This document shows positions 7,461 through 15,970 of a stretch of DNA of 31,027 nt, one piece after another. The DNA is from Hungateiclostridiaceae bacterium UBA3922. GTDB taxonomy: Bacteria; Bacillota; Clostridia; Acetivibrionales; DTU013. The number at the start of each line of letters is the position of its first letter. The stretch's first letter is position 1. The translations under genes and the position numbers were made by a program. Location: the NCBI GenBank assembly GCA_002386045.1, contig DGEQ01000021.1, positions 2,866 through 33,892 on the forward strand, given 5' to 3'. The notes under the pieces are model-generated. The model was given only the letters and a program-made list of their open reading frames with translations, had not been told where the DNA came from and made no database searches.

Positions 7461-8084
7461 GTGGTAGAGGTGTACTTTTACATACCCGCAGACAGGGCAG
7501 GCGATGCTGTCGACTGCGGGATAAAGCTCTCTGAGTGGTACAGCCGCGAGGTATGCATAGATGGGATCGCCCGGAAATGTATCACTGCACTTCTTAATCC
7601 GAGGGACGAATACGAAAAATACACATCAAGCGAGTACAAATGCCTCAAGATGGAGATCCCGCCGAAATACTGCTACGTGGCCGACAGATCGCTGTATGAA
7701 GCCGGCCGTGGGAACCCTGAAGCAATGAAACTGTACGAGGGATCCATCATACCGGTTATGGACTACAGGTTCGGCGATTACAGGTTTCCGGAAGCCCTCG
7801 TCACCAGTACCGTCCTGGGCGAGCAGATAAGCGTGACCGGCAAAATGCTCGACACGCCGGTACTGTATACCAATTCGCAGGAACTCTATCTCAGCAACCT
7901 GACGGCACAGTTGAGAGAGGAACACAGCGACCTCGACGACACATTCCTCTACCTGTATTTCAAATGGCTCTGCAGCCAGGGGAAAGCCGACATGGTATGC
8001 GACAGCGCCGCCGGTCCCGCCGTGTTCATACTCAGGGAGAACAACAGGCCTTATGTATTCAATGCACCTGGAGGGAACAAATGA
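7461..8084 (+). CDS. Conserved-looking protein of unknown function upstream of birA
   Basis: The 207-residue protein starts at GTG 7461, chosen because GGAGGTGA (7449-7456) lies just ahead; an upstream in-frame ATG has no ribosome site. The text begins VVEVYFYIPADR, continues with mixed alpha/beta composition, and has no signal peptide, membrane segment or metal motif. Six cysteines are scattered. I do not recognise the family. The stop codon overlaps the birA start by four bases (ATGA), and the gene has its own promoter, so it is translationally coupled to birA. That suggests a cytoplasmic protein needed with birA, but no function can be assigned. Confidence 0.78.
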   Translation: MVEVYFYIPADRAGDAVDCGIKLSEWYSREVCIDGIARKCITALLNPRDEYEKYTSSEYKCLKMEIPPKYCYVADRSLYEAGRGNPEAMKLYEGSIIPVMDYRFGDYRFPEALVTSTVLGEQISVTGKMLDTPVLYTNSQELYLSNLTAQLREEHSDLDDTFLYLYFKWLCSQGKADMVCDSAAGPAVFILRENNRPYVFNAPGGNK

Positions 8085-9130
8085 AATATGAGATACTAAA
8101 GCTTCTGAAGGAAGCGGGCCCGGATCATGTCACCGGTGTGGACATAGGAGCCCGTTTCGGAATATCGAGGTCTGCCGTCTGGAAACATATTAAGGAACTC
8201 AGGAACGAAGGATATGATATAGAGTCGTCACCGAACCTGGGCTACAGGCTGCTGGCAGGAAGCGGTCTGCTGAATGCGTTCGAGATAACGGACGGCCTCG
8301 GAACGATGACGGCAGGCCGTGAAGTGGTATGGTTCGACAGGATCACGTCCACGAATATCCATGCGGCCAGGCTCGCAGCCGAAGGCTGTGCCGAGGGGAC
8401 GGCCGTGGTCGCGGGGATGCAGACCCATGGCAAAGGAAGGCTGGGCAGGAACTGGGAATCCCCGGAAGGCAAGGGCGTCTATCTCTCGGTCGTGCTGAAG
8501 CCGCCGATGGCGCCTGCGGAGACCCCTGTACTCACCCTTGCGGCAGCCGTGGCGGCGGTAAGGGCCATATACTCAGCAACCGGCCTCAGGACCGGAATAA
8601 AGTGGCCCAACGACATCATATACGACGGCAGGAAAGTGAGCGGGATCCTGCTTGAAATGAACTCGGAAGCTGACAGGGTCAATTATATCATACTGGGTAT
8701 AGGGATAAACTATTCGCAGGCGGAGGAGGATTTTTCGCCGGAACTCCGGGACAGGGCCATTTCGATCCTGGCTGCGTCGGGCGGACAGGAAGATGCAAAG
8801 GATGGCGACCAGGGCGCAGATGGGGGAAGGCTTGCCCTGGTACGTGCGCTGCTGCGGGAACTCGACGAAGTTTACCATGGTATCCTCAGCGGGAAAACAG
8901 GTGACATACTGGACGAATGGCGGAAGTATTCCGTCACGCTCGGCAGGGAAGTGCGGTTCACGCTGAAGGATACCGAATATACGGGCACGGCCGTTGACAT
9001 CACCGAAAACGGCAGCCTCCTGGTGGACTGCAGCGACGGCGTCAGGAGGGAACTGCTGTCGGGGGAGATATCCGTCCGCGGCATTTTCGGCTATGCAGGC
9101 CAGCGACCGCAGGTGCGCAGCGCAGACTGA
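8081..9130 (+). CDS. birA: Biotin-[acetyl-CoA-carboxylase] ligase and biotin operon repressor
   Basis: The 349-residue bifunctional BirA joins biotin to carboxylase carrier domains through biotinyl-5'-AMP and, with its N-terminal winged helix, can repress biotin genes. Residues 1-60 form the helix-turn-helix (ISRSAVWKHIKELR..GY.I). The ligase domain has GKGRLGR at 117-123 (the GRGRRGR-type adenylate loop) and KWPND at 174-178, with KVSGILLE after it. The C-terminal SH3-like domain occupies about 300-345. A hydrophilic Gly/Asp/Gln insertion at about 233-250 is unusual and probably a surface loop. The start overlaps the preceding stop (ATGA), with GGAGGG upstream. The downstream order birA then coaX is common in Clostridia. 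Confidence 0.95.
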   Translation: MKYEILKLLKEAGPDHVTGVDIGARFGISRSAVWKHIKELRNEGYDIESSPNLGYRLLAGSGLLNAFEITDGLGTMTAGREVVWFDRITSTNIHAARLAAEGCAEGTAVVAGMQTHGKGRLGRNWESPEGKGVYLSVVLKPPMAPAETPVLTLAAAVAAVRAIYSATGLRTGIKWPNDIIYDGRKVSGILLEMNSEADRVNYIILGIGINYSQAEEDFSPELRDRAISILAASGGQEDAKDGDQGADGGRLALVRALLRELDEVYHGILSGKTGDILDEWRKYSVTLGREVRFTLKDTEYTGTAVDITENGSLLVDCSDGVRRELLSGEISVRGIFGYAGQRPQVRSAD

Positions 9131-9299
9131 CACCGACTGCCCGCTGCCCGGTGCATTAGTGCCGTCGCAAAGTGCAGATCAACAGGTGCCAGGCGGCATG
9201 GGCAGGCAGGTATGTGCAGCCGGCGGGCATGCGGCTGCCGGCATATGCGGACGCCGCTGTAAACGGCATTTGCGGGCGCAGTGCCGGAAGCTGCCGGGG

Positions 9300-9328
9300 T
9301 TGACTTGTCAAAACAATTAAAATACAAT
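9300..9328 (+). promoter_or_regulatory. Sigma-A promoter of the charged-protein gene
   Basis: TTGACT (9300-9305), exactly 17 bases, then TACAAT (9323-9328), about 30 bases before the start codon. In the 170 bases between birA and this promoter there is only a 7-bp GC hairpin (9216-9222 with 9232-9238) without a T-run. Confidence 0.82.
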
Positions 9329-9361
9329 AATTACACTGCTTCACTATTTTGGAGGTTAAGA

Positions 9362-9805
9362 ATGGTCAGAAACAGAAACGAAGATATCGATGACAGTGCG
9401 GTAAAGACTGAAGCAACCCATGGTCACAGGGAACAGCAGTACCGCAGCCGGCCCAACTCCAGGGGGAAGTTCAGGGGACGGCAGCAAAACATGGCAAAAA
9501 GCGAGGAACAGGGAGGCAAGGATATGCAGGGGCGATCTGCATCAGGTAAGGGCCATTCCCAGGGCCCGCAGAAAAGCGCGAAAGGCCATGATTCATACAG
9601 CCGTGACAACTCCAGGCAAAGGGGTTATTACCGCGACAGGGGAAAAGGCGGCGACAGGGATCACCAGAAACATTCCGGAAGGCACGGCAATACGCATAAA
9701 GGCAGGGAAGAAGAGACGATCGAGGATATCAGGCGGGATATAGAAAGGATCGAAAAGGAAATAGAACTCGAGATAAAAGAGATCAGGAGCATGAAATTCC
9801 TGTAA
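9362..9805 (+). CDS. Highly charged, disordered protein with a C-terminal coiled coil
   Basis: The protein has 147 residues, and ATG 9362 lies six bases after a perfect GGAGGT. Residues about 1-112 are rich in Arg, Lys, His, Gly, Ser and Gln and almost free of hydrophobic residues, with RG and RD pairs (SRGKFRGRQQ, YYRDRGKGGDRD), as in disordered RNA-binding tails. The last 35 residues are a heptad-like charged helix (IEDIRRDIERIEKEIELEIKEI). No family was recognised. It stands between birA and coaX and has its own strong promoter. RNA or DNA binding with oligomerisation through the coiled coil is inferred from composition only. Confidence 0.8.
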   Translation: MVRNRNEDIDDSAVKTEATHGHREQQYRSRPNSRGKFRGRQQNMAKSEEQGGKDMQGRSASGKGHSQGPQKSAKGHDSYSRDNSRQRGYYRDRGKGGDRDHQKHSGRHGNTHKGREEETIEDIRRDIERIEKEIELEIKEIRSMKFL

Positions 9806-9900
9806 GGCTCCTGCCCCGGGGATCAGAAGATTTTCAGGCTGCGGAGCGGCGAGGGAGGGACTCCTGCTGTTCCGATGCTGCCTGTTTGGAGGCGAACAAG

Positions 9901-10677
9901 TTGCTGCTTGCGATAAATGTAGGAAACACCAACATACGTTTCGGCGTATATGAAGGCAAAAAACTCATAGCTCACTGGAAGCTGGCTACCAACAGGGGAT
10001 GGACTGCCGATGAATTCGGCATGTATTTCGTAAACTTCTTCAACTACGAAAAACTCGATATTTCCGATATCGAGGCAGTCATCATATCGTCGGTGGTACC
10101 GCCGATAATGTTTTCATTCGAACATGCCATTGAAAAATATTTAAAGAAGAAACCCATAATCATAGGTCCAGGCGTAAAGACCGGCATCAACATAAAGTAC
10201 GAGAATCCGCGCGAACTCGGGGCGGACAGGATCGCCAACGCCGTGGCCGCCTACGAGATCTACGGGGGACCGGCGATAGTCGTGGATTTCGGCACCGCCA
10301 CCACGTTCAACGCCATATCGTCAAAAGGCGAGTTCCTCGGAGGCGCGATCTGCCCCGGCATCCTGATATCCGCGGAAGCCCTGTACCAGAGGACGGCCAA
10401 GCTGCCCAAGATAGACCTGGCAAAGCACGGGACGGCGATAGGGCGGAATACCGCCGTCGGGATGCAGGCCGGGATATTCCACGGTTACGTGGGACAGGTG
10501 AATTACCTGGTAAAAAAGATCAAGCAGGAAATGCGCGAAGAGAACGCAAAAGTAATAGCTACAGGAGGCCTGGCCAAGTTCATAGCCCCTGAGGCGGAAT
10601 CCATCGACGAAGTTAACGGCCGCCTCGTCCTGGAGGGCTTAAGGATCATATATGAAAAAAACAGGAACGAAGCCTGA
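9901..10677 (+). CDS. coaX: Type III pantothenate kinase
   Basis: CoaX makes 4'-phosphopantothenate, the first step of coenzyme A synthesis. TTG 9901 was chosen as start because GGAGG (9888-9892) lies eight bases ahead and the protein then begins LLLAINVGNTN, aligning with the family start MLLVIDVGNTN; an earlier in-frame TTG at 9886 overlaps that ribosome site. The length of 258 residues is typical. ELGADRIANA and VVDFGTATTF carry the two conserved acidic sites of the ASKHA fold. The first motif reads N-V-G-N-T-N instead of D-V-G-N-T-N, replacing the usual Asp6 by Asn. The gene end overlaps the next gene's start by 26 bases. Confidence 0.92.
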   Translation: MLLAINVGNTNIRFGVYEGKKLIAHWKLATNRGWTADEFGMYFVNFFNYEKLDISDIEAVIISSVVPPIMFSFEHAIEKYLKKKPIIIGPGVKTGINIKYENPRELGADRIANAVAAYEIYGGPAIVVDFGTATTFNAISSKGEFLGGAICPGILISAEALYQRTAKLPKIDLAKHGTAIGRNTAVGMQAGIFHGYVGQVNYLVKKIKQEMREENAKVIATGGLAKFIAPEAESIDEVNGRLVLEGLRIIYEKNRNEA

Positions 10678-12190
10678 AATGAACCGAACGTCACCTGGCC
10701 GTAATACGCCCGTTTACGATGCCCTGAGGTCATACTCTGCTTCAGGGACGCTTCCGTTCCATATGCCCGGCCACAAGCTCGGGGCGGGCATCTCCGCGGT
10801 TTTCCTTTCAGAGCTTGAAAAACTGGATCTTACCGAGTTACCCGATACCGATGACCTGCATAAACCCGAGGGAGTGCTGAAGGAGGCGCAGGAACTGGCT
10901 GCATCTGCATTTGGAGCCAGGTTGAGCCGCTTCCTCGTCAATGGCAGCACCGTCGGCCTCCATGCGGCGATCGCTGCCGTGTGCAGGCCGGGGCAACACC
11001 TCATCACGGGCCGTGACTGCCATGTTTCAGTCGTCAACGGAATGCTGATGGCCGGCGTTTCGCCGCATTACATCATCCCGCGGTATTCTGACGGGTTCCG
11101 CATCAGCACCGGCATTACCCCGGATGACGTGGAAAAAGCGATGGACGATGCCCCCGACGCACCGGCGGTGCTCGTGACAAGGCCCAGCTATTACGGCGTC
11201 TGCTGCGACATCAGGAAGATCGCCGAAGTCGTGCACGCCCGGGGCAAGGTCCTTATAGTGGATGAGGCCCACGGCCCCCACCTTGTATTCAATAAAAGGC
11301 TGCCGATATCGGCACTGGAAGCCGGTGCGGACCTGTGCATCCAAAGTGCGCACAAGACGCTGCCCGCGTTCACGCAGGGGGCGTACCTGCACATTGGCTC
11401 CGACAGGGTGGATCCTGAAAGGGTGGATCACTTCCTCGGCGTATACCAGACCACCAGCCCGTCGTACATAATAATGGCCTTCCTTGACATAGCCAGGGAG
11501 ATCATGCAGAAGCAGGGGCAGGAAAAACTCGACAGCCTGCTCGATTCGATACACGCCAACGGGGGAAGGCTTGAGGGCAGCCCTTTGCGCATGCTCGACA
11601 TGGCGTCTGTCCCCGGGTTCGACCATGACGCCACGAGGATAACGGTAAATGTGTCCGGCCTCGGCATATCGGGCTACGAGGCTGCAAGGCTGCTGAGGCA
11701 CGATTACCGCATACAGGCCGAGATGTCGGACCTGCACAACGTGATCTTCATAACTACCGTGGCAGACAGCCCCGGCTCGGTCGGCAGGCTGTTCGATGCG
11801 CTCGTCGACCTGCAGCGGCGTCCGCATGCTGGTAAAGGCATGTCCTGCGGAAAGGCAGCCGGCGTGAAAACGGGGCAGGATCACTGGCGGAACGGCTTTG
11901 GGCAAATGTATGCCGCTTTGCTGAAAATGCAGGCAGAGACCTGCCGGCGGGAACTGTACGAGAGAAGGGTCCTGCTGGACGCAGATTCCGAGAGGGTCAG
12001 CCTGGCCGATGCGGCCGGCAGGATAAGCAAGTGCGTCATATCGCCGTACCCTCCGGGTACTGCCCTCATATGCCCGGGTGAAGTTATCACGCGGGAGGCG
12101 GTGGATTTCATAGCGGACGTGGCCGGAGCCGGCGGCAGCGTGCATGGGCTGGGCAGCGACGGGACCGTACAGGTTTTATGCAGGAAATAA
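10652..12190 (+). CDS. yaaO: Orn/Lys/Arg decarboxylase family protein (YaaO-like)
   Basis: This 512-residue PLP-dependent fold-type I enzyme belongs to the group containing lysine, ornithine and arginine decarboxylases. Visible marks are PFHMPGHK (35-42), the DEAH motif at 204-207, and SAHKTLPAFTQGA with K235 as the PLP lysine. The C-terminal part carries the family ending around ISPYPPGTALICPGE (about 455-475). ATG 10652 follows AAGGA by six bases and overlaps coaX; an inner ATG at 10679 is possible. It precedes tmk as yaaO does in Bacillus, so the position reflects old synteny. The substrate cannot be read. Arginine decarboxylation would connect with cyanophycin breakdown, but synteny alone explains its presence here. 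Confidence 0.88.
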   Translation: MKKTGTKPEMNRTSPGRNTPVYDALRSYSASGTLPFHMPGHKLGAGISAVFLSELEKLDLTELPDTDDLHKPEGVLKEAQELAASAFGARLSRFLVNGSTVGLHAAIAAVCRPGQHLITGRDCHVSVVNGMLMAGVSPHYIIPRYSDGFRISTGITPDDVEKAMDDAPDAPAVLVTRPSYYGVCCDIRKIAEVVHARGKVLIVDEAHGPHLVFNKRLPISALEAGADLCIQSAHKTLPAFTQGAYLHIGSDRVDPERVDHFLGVYQTTSPSYIIMAFLDIAREIMQKQGQEKLDSLLDSIHANGGRLEGSPLRMLDMASVPGFDHDATRITVNVSGLGISGYEAARLLRHDYRIQAEMSDLHNVIFITTVADSPGSVGRLFDALVDLQRRPHAGKGMSCGKAAGVKTGQDHWRNGFGQMYAALLKMQAETCRRELYERRVLLDADSERVSLADAAGRISKCVISPYPPGTALICPGEVITREAVDFIADVAGAGGSVHGLGSDGTVQVLCRK

Positions 12191-12198
12191 ATCCGATA

Positions 12199-12227
12199 TG
12201 GTAACGTATGCTGTTATAGGGTATAAT
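12199..12227 (+). promoter_or_regulatory. Possible promoter ahead of tmk
   Basis: A perfect TATAAT (12222-12227) lies 46 bases before the tmk start. The hexamer 17 bases upstream (TGGTAA, 12199-12204) is a poor -35 box, so this is tentative. Confidence 0.4.
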
Positions 12228-12273
12228 TTAAGTAGGCGGCGCGGATCGATCGATTTCAGGGGATGTGGACCAT

Positions 12274-12912
12274 ATGAACAGAGGGCTTTTCATCACTGTA
12301 GAAGGCACCGACGGCTGCGGGAAGACGACGCAGATCAGGAACATAATAGACCACCTTACTTCAATGGGGTGCAAGGTGGTCGTAACAAGGGAGCCCGGCG
12401 GGACGCGCATCAGCGAGTGCATCCGCTCCATCATCCTTGATCCCGCCTACACCGAAATGCACAGCAAGACGGAGCTGCTGCTGTACTCGGCAGCACGCGC
12501 ACAGTTGGTGGAGCAGGTTATAAAGCCTGCCATAGCCAATCGCGAGACCGTGATATGCGACCGTTACGTGGATTCGTTCTATGCTTACCAGGGCTACGGC
12601 AGAGGGCTTGACATGGATATGCTCAGGCAGATCACATCCATAGCCGTAGGCGATATGATGCCCGACATCACGTTCTTCTTCGACCTGGATCCTGAAACGG
12701 GACTGAAAAGAAGGAGGAATGCCGCAAACGGCGACAGGATAGAGAATGAACAGCTCGATTTCCACCACAGGGTCTATCGCGGCTACAAGCAGCTTGCAAA
12801 AGAAAACCCCGGCAGGATAAAAACCATAGACGCGTCCAGGTCCGTCGAAGAGGTCTGGGCAGATGTAAGGAAGCAGTTGGATGCGGTTCTCGGATTTGTC
12901 AGGGAAATCTGA
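12274..12912 (+). CDS. tmk: Thymidylate kinase
   Basis: Tmk phosphorylates dTMP to dTDP in DNA precursor synthesis. From ATG 12274 the protein has 212 residues, the usual size. The P-loop GTDGCGKT lies at 11-18, the TREPGGT motif binds the substrate, and CDRYVDSFYAYQGYGRG gives the DR(Y/F) motif and LID-side residues. A GTG nine bases upstream is in frame but lies only two bases from the AGGGG ribosome site, so the ATG is preferred. It opens the tmk-darA-yaaR-holB-ricT block shared by most Firmicutes. Confidence 0.96.
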   Translation: MNRGLFITVEGTDGCGKTTQIRNIIDHLTSMGCKVVVTREPGGTRISECIRSIILDPAYTEMHSKTELLLYSAARAQLVEQVIKPAIANRETVICDRYVDSFYAYQGYGRGLDMDMLRQITSIAVGDMMPDITFFFDLDPETGLKRRRNAANGDRIENEQLDFHHRVYRGYKQLAKENPGRIKTIDASRSVEEVWADVRKQLDAVLGFVREI

Positions 12913-12946
12913 ATTGATCTATGTATTTTGGTGAGGAGGGCGAAAA

Positions 12947-13276
12947 ATGAAACTCGTGTTTGCCATCGTCCATGACGAAGACGGCCCGAAAGTGATGGAA
13001 GAGCTGAACAGGAACGGTTTCAGCGTGACCAAGCTGTGTTCCACCGGCGGTTTCCTGAAGGCAGGGAACACCACTTTGCTCGTGGGCGTCGATGAGGAGC
13101 ACCTCGATGAAGTCATCGAGGTCATCAAGAAAAAGTCCAGGAGCAGAAAGCAGGTCATCAATTCCAACATGACGCCCAACGGGGTGGGAGGCATGTTCAT
13201 ACCTTACCCGGTGGAAGTAGTTGTCGGGGGCGCGACGATATTTGTCCTTAACGTCGATCGTTTCGAAAAGGTATAG
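12947..13276 (+). CDS. darA: Cyclic-di-AMP receptor, PII-like
   Basis: The 109-residue protein matches DarA/PstA (YaaQ) in length and text: MKLVFAIVHDEDG, then CSTGGFLKAGNTTLLVGV, the T-loop-like segment, and IPYPVEVVVGGATIFVL. The family forms PII-like trimers that bind cyclic-di-AMP; their targets are not established. GAGGAGGG precedes the ATG. It sits in the standard place between tmk and yaaR. Confidence 0.94.
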   Translation: MKLVFAIVHDEDGPKVMEELNRNGFSVTKLCSTGGFLKAGNTTLLVGVDEEHLDEVIEVIKKKSRSRKQVINSNMTPNGVGGMFIPYPVEVVVGGATIFVLNVDRFEKV

Positions 13277-13306
13277 ACCTCGCACGGGGTCCGTCGGAGG
13301 TAAACC

Positions 13307-13759
13307 TTGAAGATAAGCGATACTCTCACCAATATGGCAGGCCTGGCAGGCTTGCCCGCCAAGGATGAAAAGAAAGTAAAGCCCGGCAGGCGCGGTGAAT
13401 TCAGGCACCAGCTCAAAATGGCGGAGGATGCCGGCTATGAGCAGCATCTGAAGGACCTTGCCGAAGAGATCATAAGGCAGGGCGAAAGGCTTGCGGAAAA
13501 GGTAGATATCCGCGAACTGAAGATTTACAGGAAGCTGGTAGCCGAATTTCTCGACCTGGCCGTCGGCAAATCGAAGAAGTTCTCGAAAAGGAGCCTGCTG
13601 GACAGGCGGGGCAGGCACAGGGTCTTTGCGATAGTCAGGACCATAAATGAAGAACTGGAACGGCTTACAGAGGATGTTCTCAACGGGGAGAAGGACAACC
13701 TGGGCCTTCTCCGGCGTCTTGAAGATATCAGGGGACTGATACTGGATCTGCTGGCCTGA
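13307..13759 (+). CDS. yaaR: YaaR family protein (DUF327)
   Basis: The 150-residue protein starts at TTG 13307, six bases after CGGAGG. It is helical and charged, with the family segment FRHQLKMAEDAGYEQHLKDLAEEI and a C-terminal part ending LLRRLEDIRGLILDLL. YaaR lies between darA and holB in nearly all Firmicutes that have it. Its function is unknown. There is no membrane segment. Confidence 0.88.
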   Translation: MKISDTLTNMAGLAGLPAKDEKKVKPGRRGEFRHQLKMAEDAGYEQHLKDLAEEIIRQGERLAEKVDIRELKIYRKLVAEFLDLAVGKSKKFSKRSLLDRRGRHRVFAIVRTINEELERLTEDVLNGEKDNLGLLRRLEDIRGLILDLLA

Positions 13760-13796
13760 TACGCGGCGGATCATCACGTTGTTCAGGGAGTGGCAA

Positions 13797-14774
13797 ATGG
13801 ATTTCGAGGGTATAACAGGTCAGAGGGAAGTGGTCGAAAACCTGAAGCGGTCACTTTCCGAAGACAGGATCAGTCATGCATACATATTCTCAGGACCGCA
13901 GGGTATCGGCAAAAAAACCATAGCAAGGATATTTGCCGGACTGCTGCTTTGTAGCGACCCGCGTGACGGGGCCACCTGCGGCAGGTGCAAGGCCTGCCTT
14001 CTCATGGAAAACGGAACCAATCCCGATTTCGTAAGCATCAATACTGACGGTCCAGGCATAGGCGTGGACCTGGTACGCGGCATCCAGGCCGATTCCGTGC
14101 TCAGACCCATGTATTCCAGGCACAAGGTATACATCGTGAAAGATGCGGCGAAGATGACGGTCCAGGCACAGAACTGCCTGCTCAAGACATTCGAGGAGCC
14201 GCCGGGATATGTCGTCGTCATCCTGCTGACCACGAATTACGAAAGCCTGCTGGAGACGGTCCGTTCACGGGCGCAGCACCTGCAGTTCAGGAAATATACC
14301 CATGACCAGGTGATGCAGGTACTTAAAGCCAGGGTAGGCGGAAGCGGCAGCGCGCTGGAACTCATAGCCGGCTATGCCGACGGCAATATCGGACAGGCCC
14401 TGAAACTGGCGGAGTCCAGCGAATTCTCCGTCCTGCGGGACAGGCTGTTCGATCTTCTGCCGCGGATAGCAACAGGCAGGACAAGCGACATTTTTGAGCT
14501 TGCCGCTTTCCTGGAAGACAACAGGGACAGCATCGACGTGGTGCTCGAAATAATGCTGGCATACTACAGGGATCTGCTCGTCGCAAGGGAAGGCGGCGGA
14601 AGCATGTTGATAAATTCCGATAAAAAAGATATTATAATGAATAATGCCCGAAGCTGGCATACCGGCAGGATCATCGGGTGCATAGACGCTATAGCGGCTG
14701 CGGGTGAAGCTTTGAGGCAACACGCTAATTATCAGCTTGCAACGGAGTACCTGCTGATAAGGCTGCAGGGATAA
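13797..14774 (+). CDS. holB: DNA polymerase III, delta' subunit
   Basis: This clamp-loader AAA+ subunit has 325 residues from ATG 13797, preceded by GGGAG with a 6-base gap; a TTG 18 bases upstream is less well placed. Visible marks are GPQGIGKKT (Walker A, 33-41), the four-cysteine zinc module (C52, C61, C64, C67), LLKTFEEPP, and TVRSRAQ. The last motif is normally SRC, so the sensor-side Cys is Ala here. The text is closer to the delta' class than to DnaX because it lacks the long tail. The neighbours match B. subtilis. Confidence 0.94.
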   Translation: MDFEGITGQREVVENLKRSLSEDRISHAYIFSGPQGIGKKTIARIFAGLLLCSDPRDGATCGRCKACLLMENGTNPDFVSINTDGPGIGVDLVRGIQADSVLRPMYSRHKVYIVKDAAKMTVQAQNCLLKTFEEPPGYVVVILLTTNYESLLETVRSRAQHLQFRKYTHDQVMQVLKARVGGSGSALELIAGYADGNIGQALKLAESSEFSVLRDRLFDLLPRIATGRTSDIFELAAFLEDNRDSIDVVLEIMLAYYRDLLVAREGGGSMLINSDKKDIIMNNARSWHTGRIIGCIDAIAAAGEALRQHANYQLATEYLLIRLQG

Positions 14775-14793
14775 AAACACGGGAGGACACCGG

Positions 14794-15672
14794 ATGGTAA
14801 AGGTAGTTGGAGTAAGGTTCAAAAGAGCAGGGAAAATCTATTACTTCGACCCTGATGAACTGCAGATAGAAAAAGGCATGCATGTCATCGTGGAAACCGC
14901 AAGGGGAGTGGAGTTCGGCGAGGTCGTGATACCGATCCGCGAAGTTCCCGACGAGGAGATAGTCGCTCCGCTCAAAAAAGTCATGCGCATAGCCACGGAA
15001 GAAGACGAAAAACATGCCCTTGAAAACAAGGAAAAGGAAAAGGACGCTTTCGGCATATGTCTCCAGAAAATCAGGGACCACAACCTTGGTATGAAGCTCA
15101 TAGACGTGGAATACACGTTCGACAACAACAAGATCCTGTTCTATTTTACCGCCGACGGCAGGGTGGATTTCAGGGAACTGGTCAAGGACCTGGCTTCCGT
15201 TTTCAAAACGAGGATAGAACTGCGACAGATAGGCGTCAGGGACGAAGCGAAAATGATGGGCGGCGTCGGCGTTTGCGGCAGGGAACTGTGCTGCTGTTCG
15301 CACCTTGGCGAATTCCAGCCCGTATCCATAAAAATGGCAAAGGAACAGGGGCTGTCGCTGAACCCGGCCAAGATATCCGGCAACTGCGGAAGGCTCATGT
15401 GCTGCCTGCGATATGAACAGGAGGCTTACGAGCAGATAATAAAGCACGCGCCGAAAATCGGTGCTGTCGTCGAGACGCCCGACGGCCAGGGAGTAGTCAT
15501 CGAAAGGTTCCTCCTGAAGGAAACGGCGAAGGTGAAGCTGGACAAGGACAACGAAACTGACCTGAGATCATACAGGTTCAGTGAGCTCAGGGTGATACAG
15601 GACGGTGCCGTCCAGGAAGAAAGCGACATCGAAGATGCCGAAATGGAGGAACTGAAGGCCCTGGAGGATTGA
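14794..15672 (+). CDS. ricT: PSP1-domain protein RicT (YaaT)
   Basis: The 292-residue protein has the PSP1 core with the cysteine-rich signatures GVCGRELCCCSHL (C161, C166-168) and NCGRLMCCLRYE (C198, C203-204). In B. subtilis RicT forms the Y-complex with RicA and RicF, carries Fe-S clusters, and affects RNA maturation through RNase Y as well as sporulation, biofilm and competence. ATG follows GGGAGGACACCGG. The C-terminus is acidic. It lies 19 bases after holB, and yabA, which follows it in B. subtilis, is missing. Confidence 0.94.
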   Translation: MVKVVGVRFKRAGKIYYFDPDELQIEKGMHVIVETARGVEFGEVVIPIREVPDEEIVAPLKKVMRIATEEDEKHALENKEKEKDAFGICLQKIRDHNLGMKLIDVEYTFDNNKILFYFTADGRVDFRELVKDLASVFKTRIELRQIGVRDEAKMMGGVGVCGRELCCCSHLGEFQPVSIKMAKEQGLSLNPAKISGNCGRLMCCLRYEQEAYEQIIKHAPKIGAVVETPDGQGVVIERFLLKETAKVKLDKDNETDLRSYRFSELRVIQDGAVQEESDIEDAEMEELKALED

Positions 15673-15708
15673 ATCCGCCGGAATGCCCGGAATATTGACA
15701 AAAAGTAT

Positions 15709-15736
15709 TTGCTTTATCTGTCTTAAGTGTTAAAAT
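15709..15736 (+). promoter_or_regulatory. Extended -10 promoter of the ferredoxin gene
   Basis: TTGCTT (15709-15714), a 16-base spacer, and TGT-TAAAAT (15728-15736) form an extended -10 promoter about 50 bases upstream of the ferredoxin start. A consensus TTGACA at 15695-15700 lies just upstream at the wrong distance for this -10. Confidence 0.7.
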
Positions 15737-15787
15737 AGTAGGGGTTTGTTTTTGGGTTATCAAAATGTATTTAGGAGGTGTACTCTG

Positions 15788-15958
15788 ATGGCATATCGCA
15801 TCAGTGAAGACTGCATCAGCTGTGGAGCATGTGAACCCGAATGCCCGGTTACAGCAATTTCCCAGGGTGACGGCAAATATGAGATAGACGAGGATGCATG
15901 CATCGACTGCGGATCGTGTGCGGAAGTCTGTCCGGTCGATGCTCCGAAGCCGGTATAA
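15788..15958 (+). CDS. 2[4Fe-4S] ferredoxin
   Basis: This 56-residue clostridial-type ferredoxin has two CxxCxxCxxxCP motifs, CISCGACEPECP and CIDCGSCAEVCP, each building a [4Fe-4S] cluster. It is a low-potential electron carrier of fermentation and pyruvate:ferredoxin oxidoreductase. AGGAGGTG lies seven bases before the ATG. It has its own promoter and terminator, so it is a single-gene unit placed inside the yaa/yab block, where B. subtilis has yabA. Confidence 0.96.
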   Translation: MAYRISEDCISCGACEPECPVTAISQGDGKYEIDEDACIDCGSCAEVCPVDAPKPV

Positions 15959-15970
15959 ACAGTTGGGACG

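Noticed and set aside
9216..9238. Terminator after birA
   Set aside because: There is a 7-bp GC stem, but no T-run follows, so an intrinsic terminator cannot be claimed.
10652..12190. Arginine decarboxylase as part of the cyanophycin system
   Set aside because: The enzyme is in the conserved yaaO-tmk place found in Firmicutes without cyanophycin, 4 kb from cphA and behind other promoters. Its substrate cannot be read.
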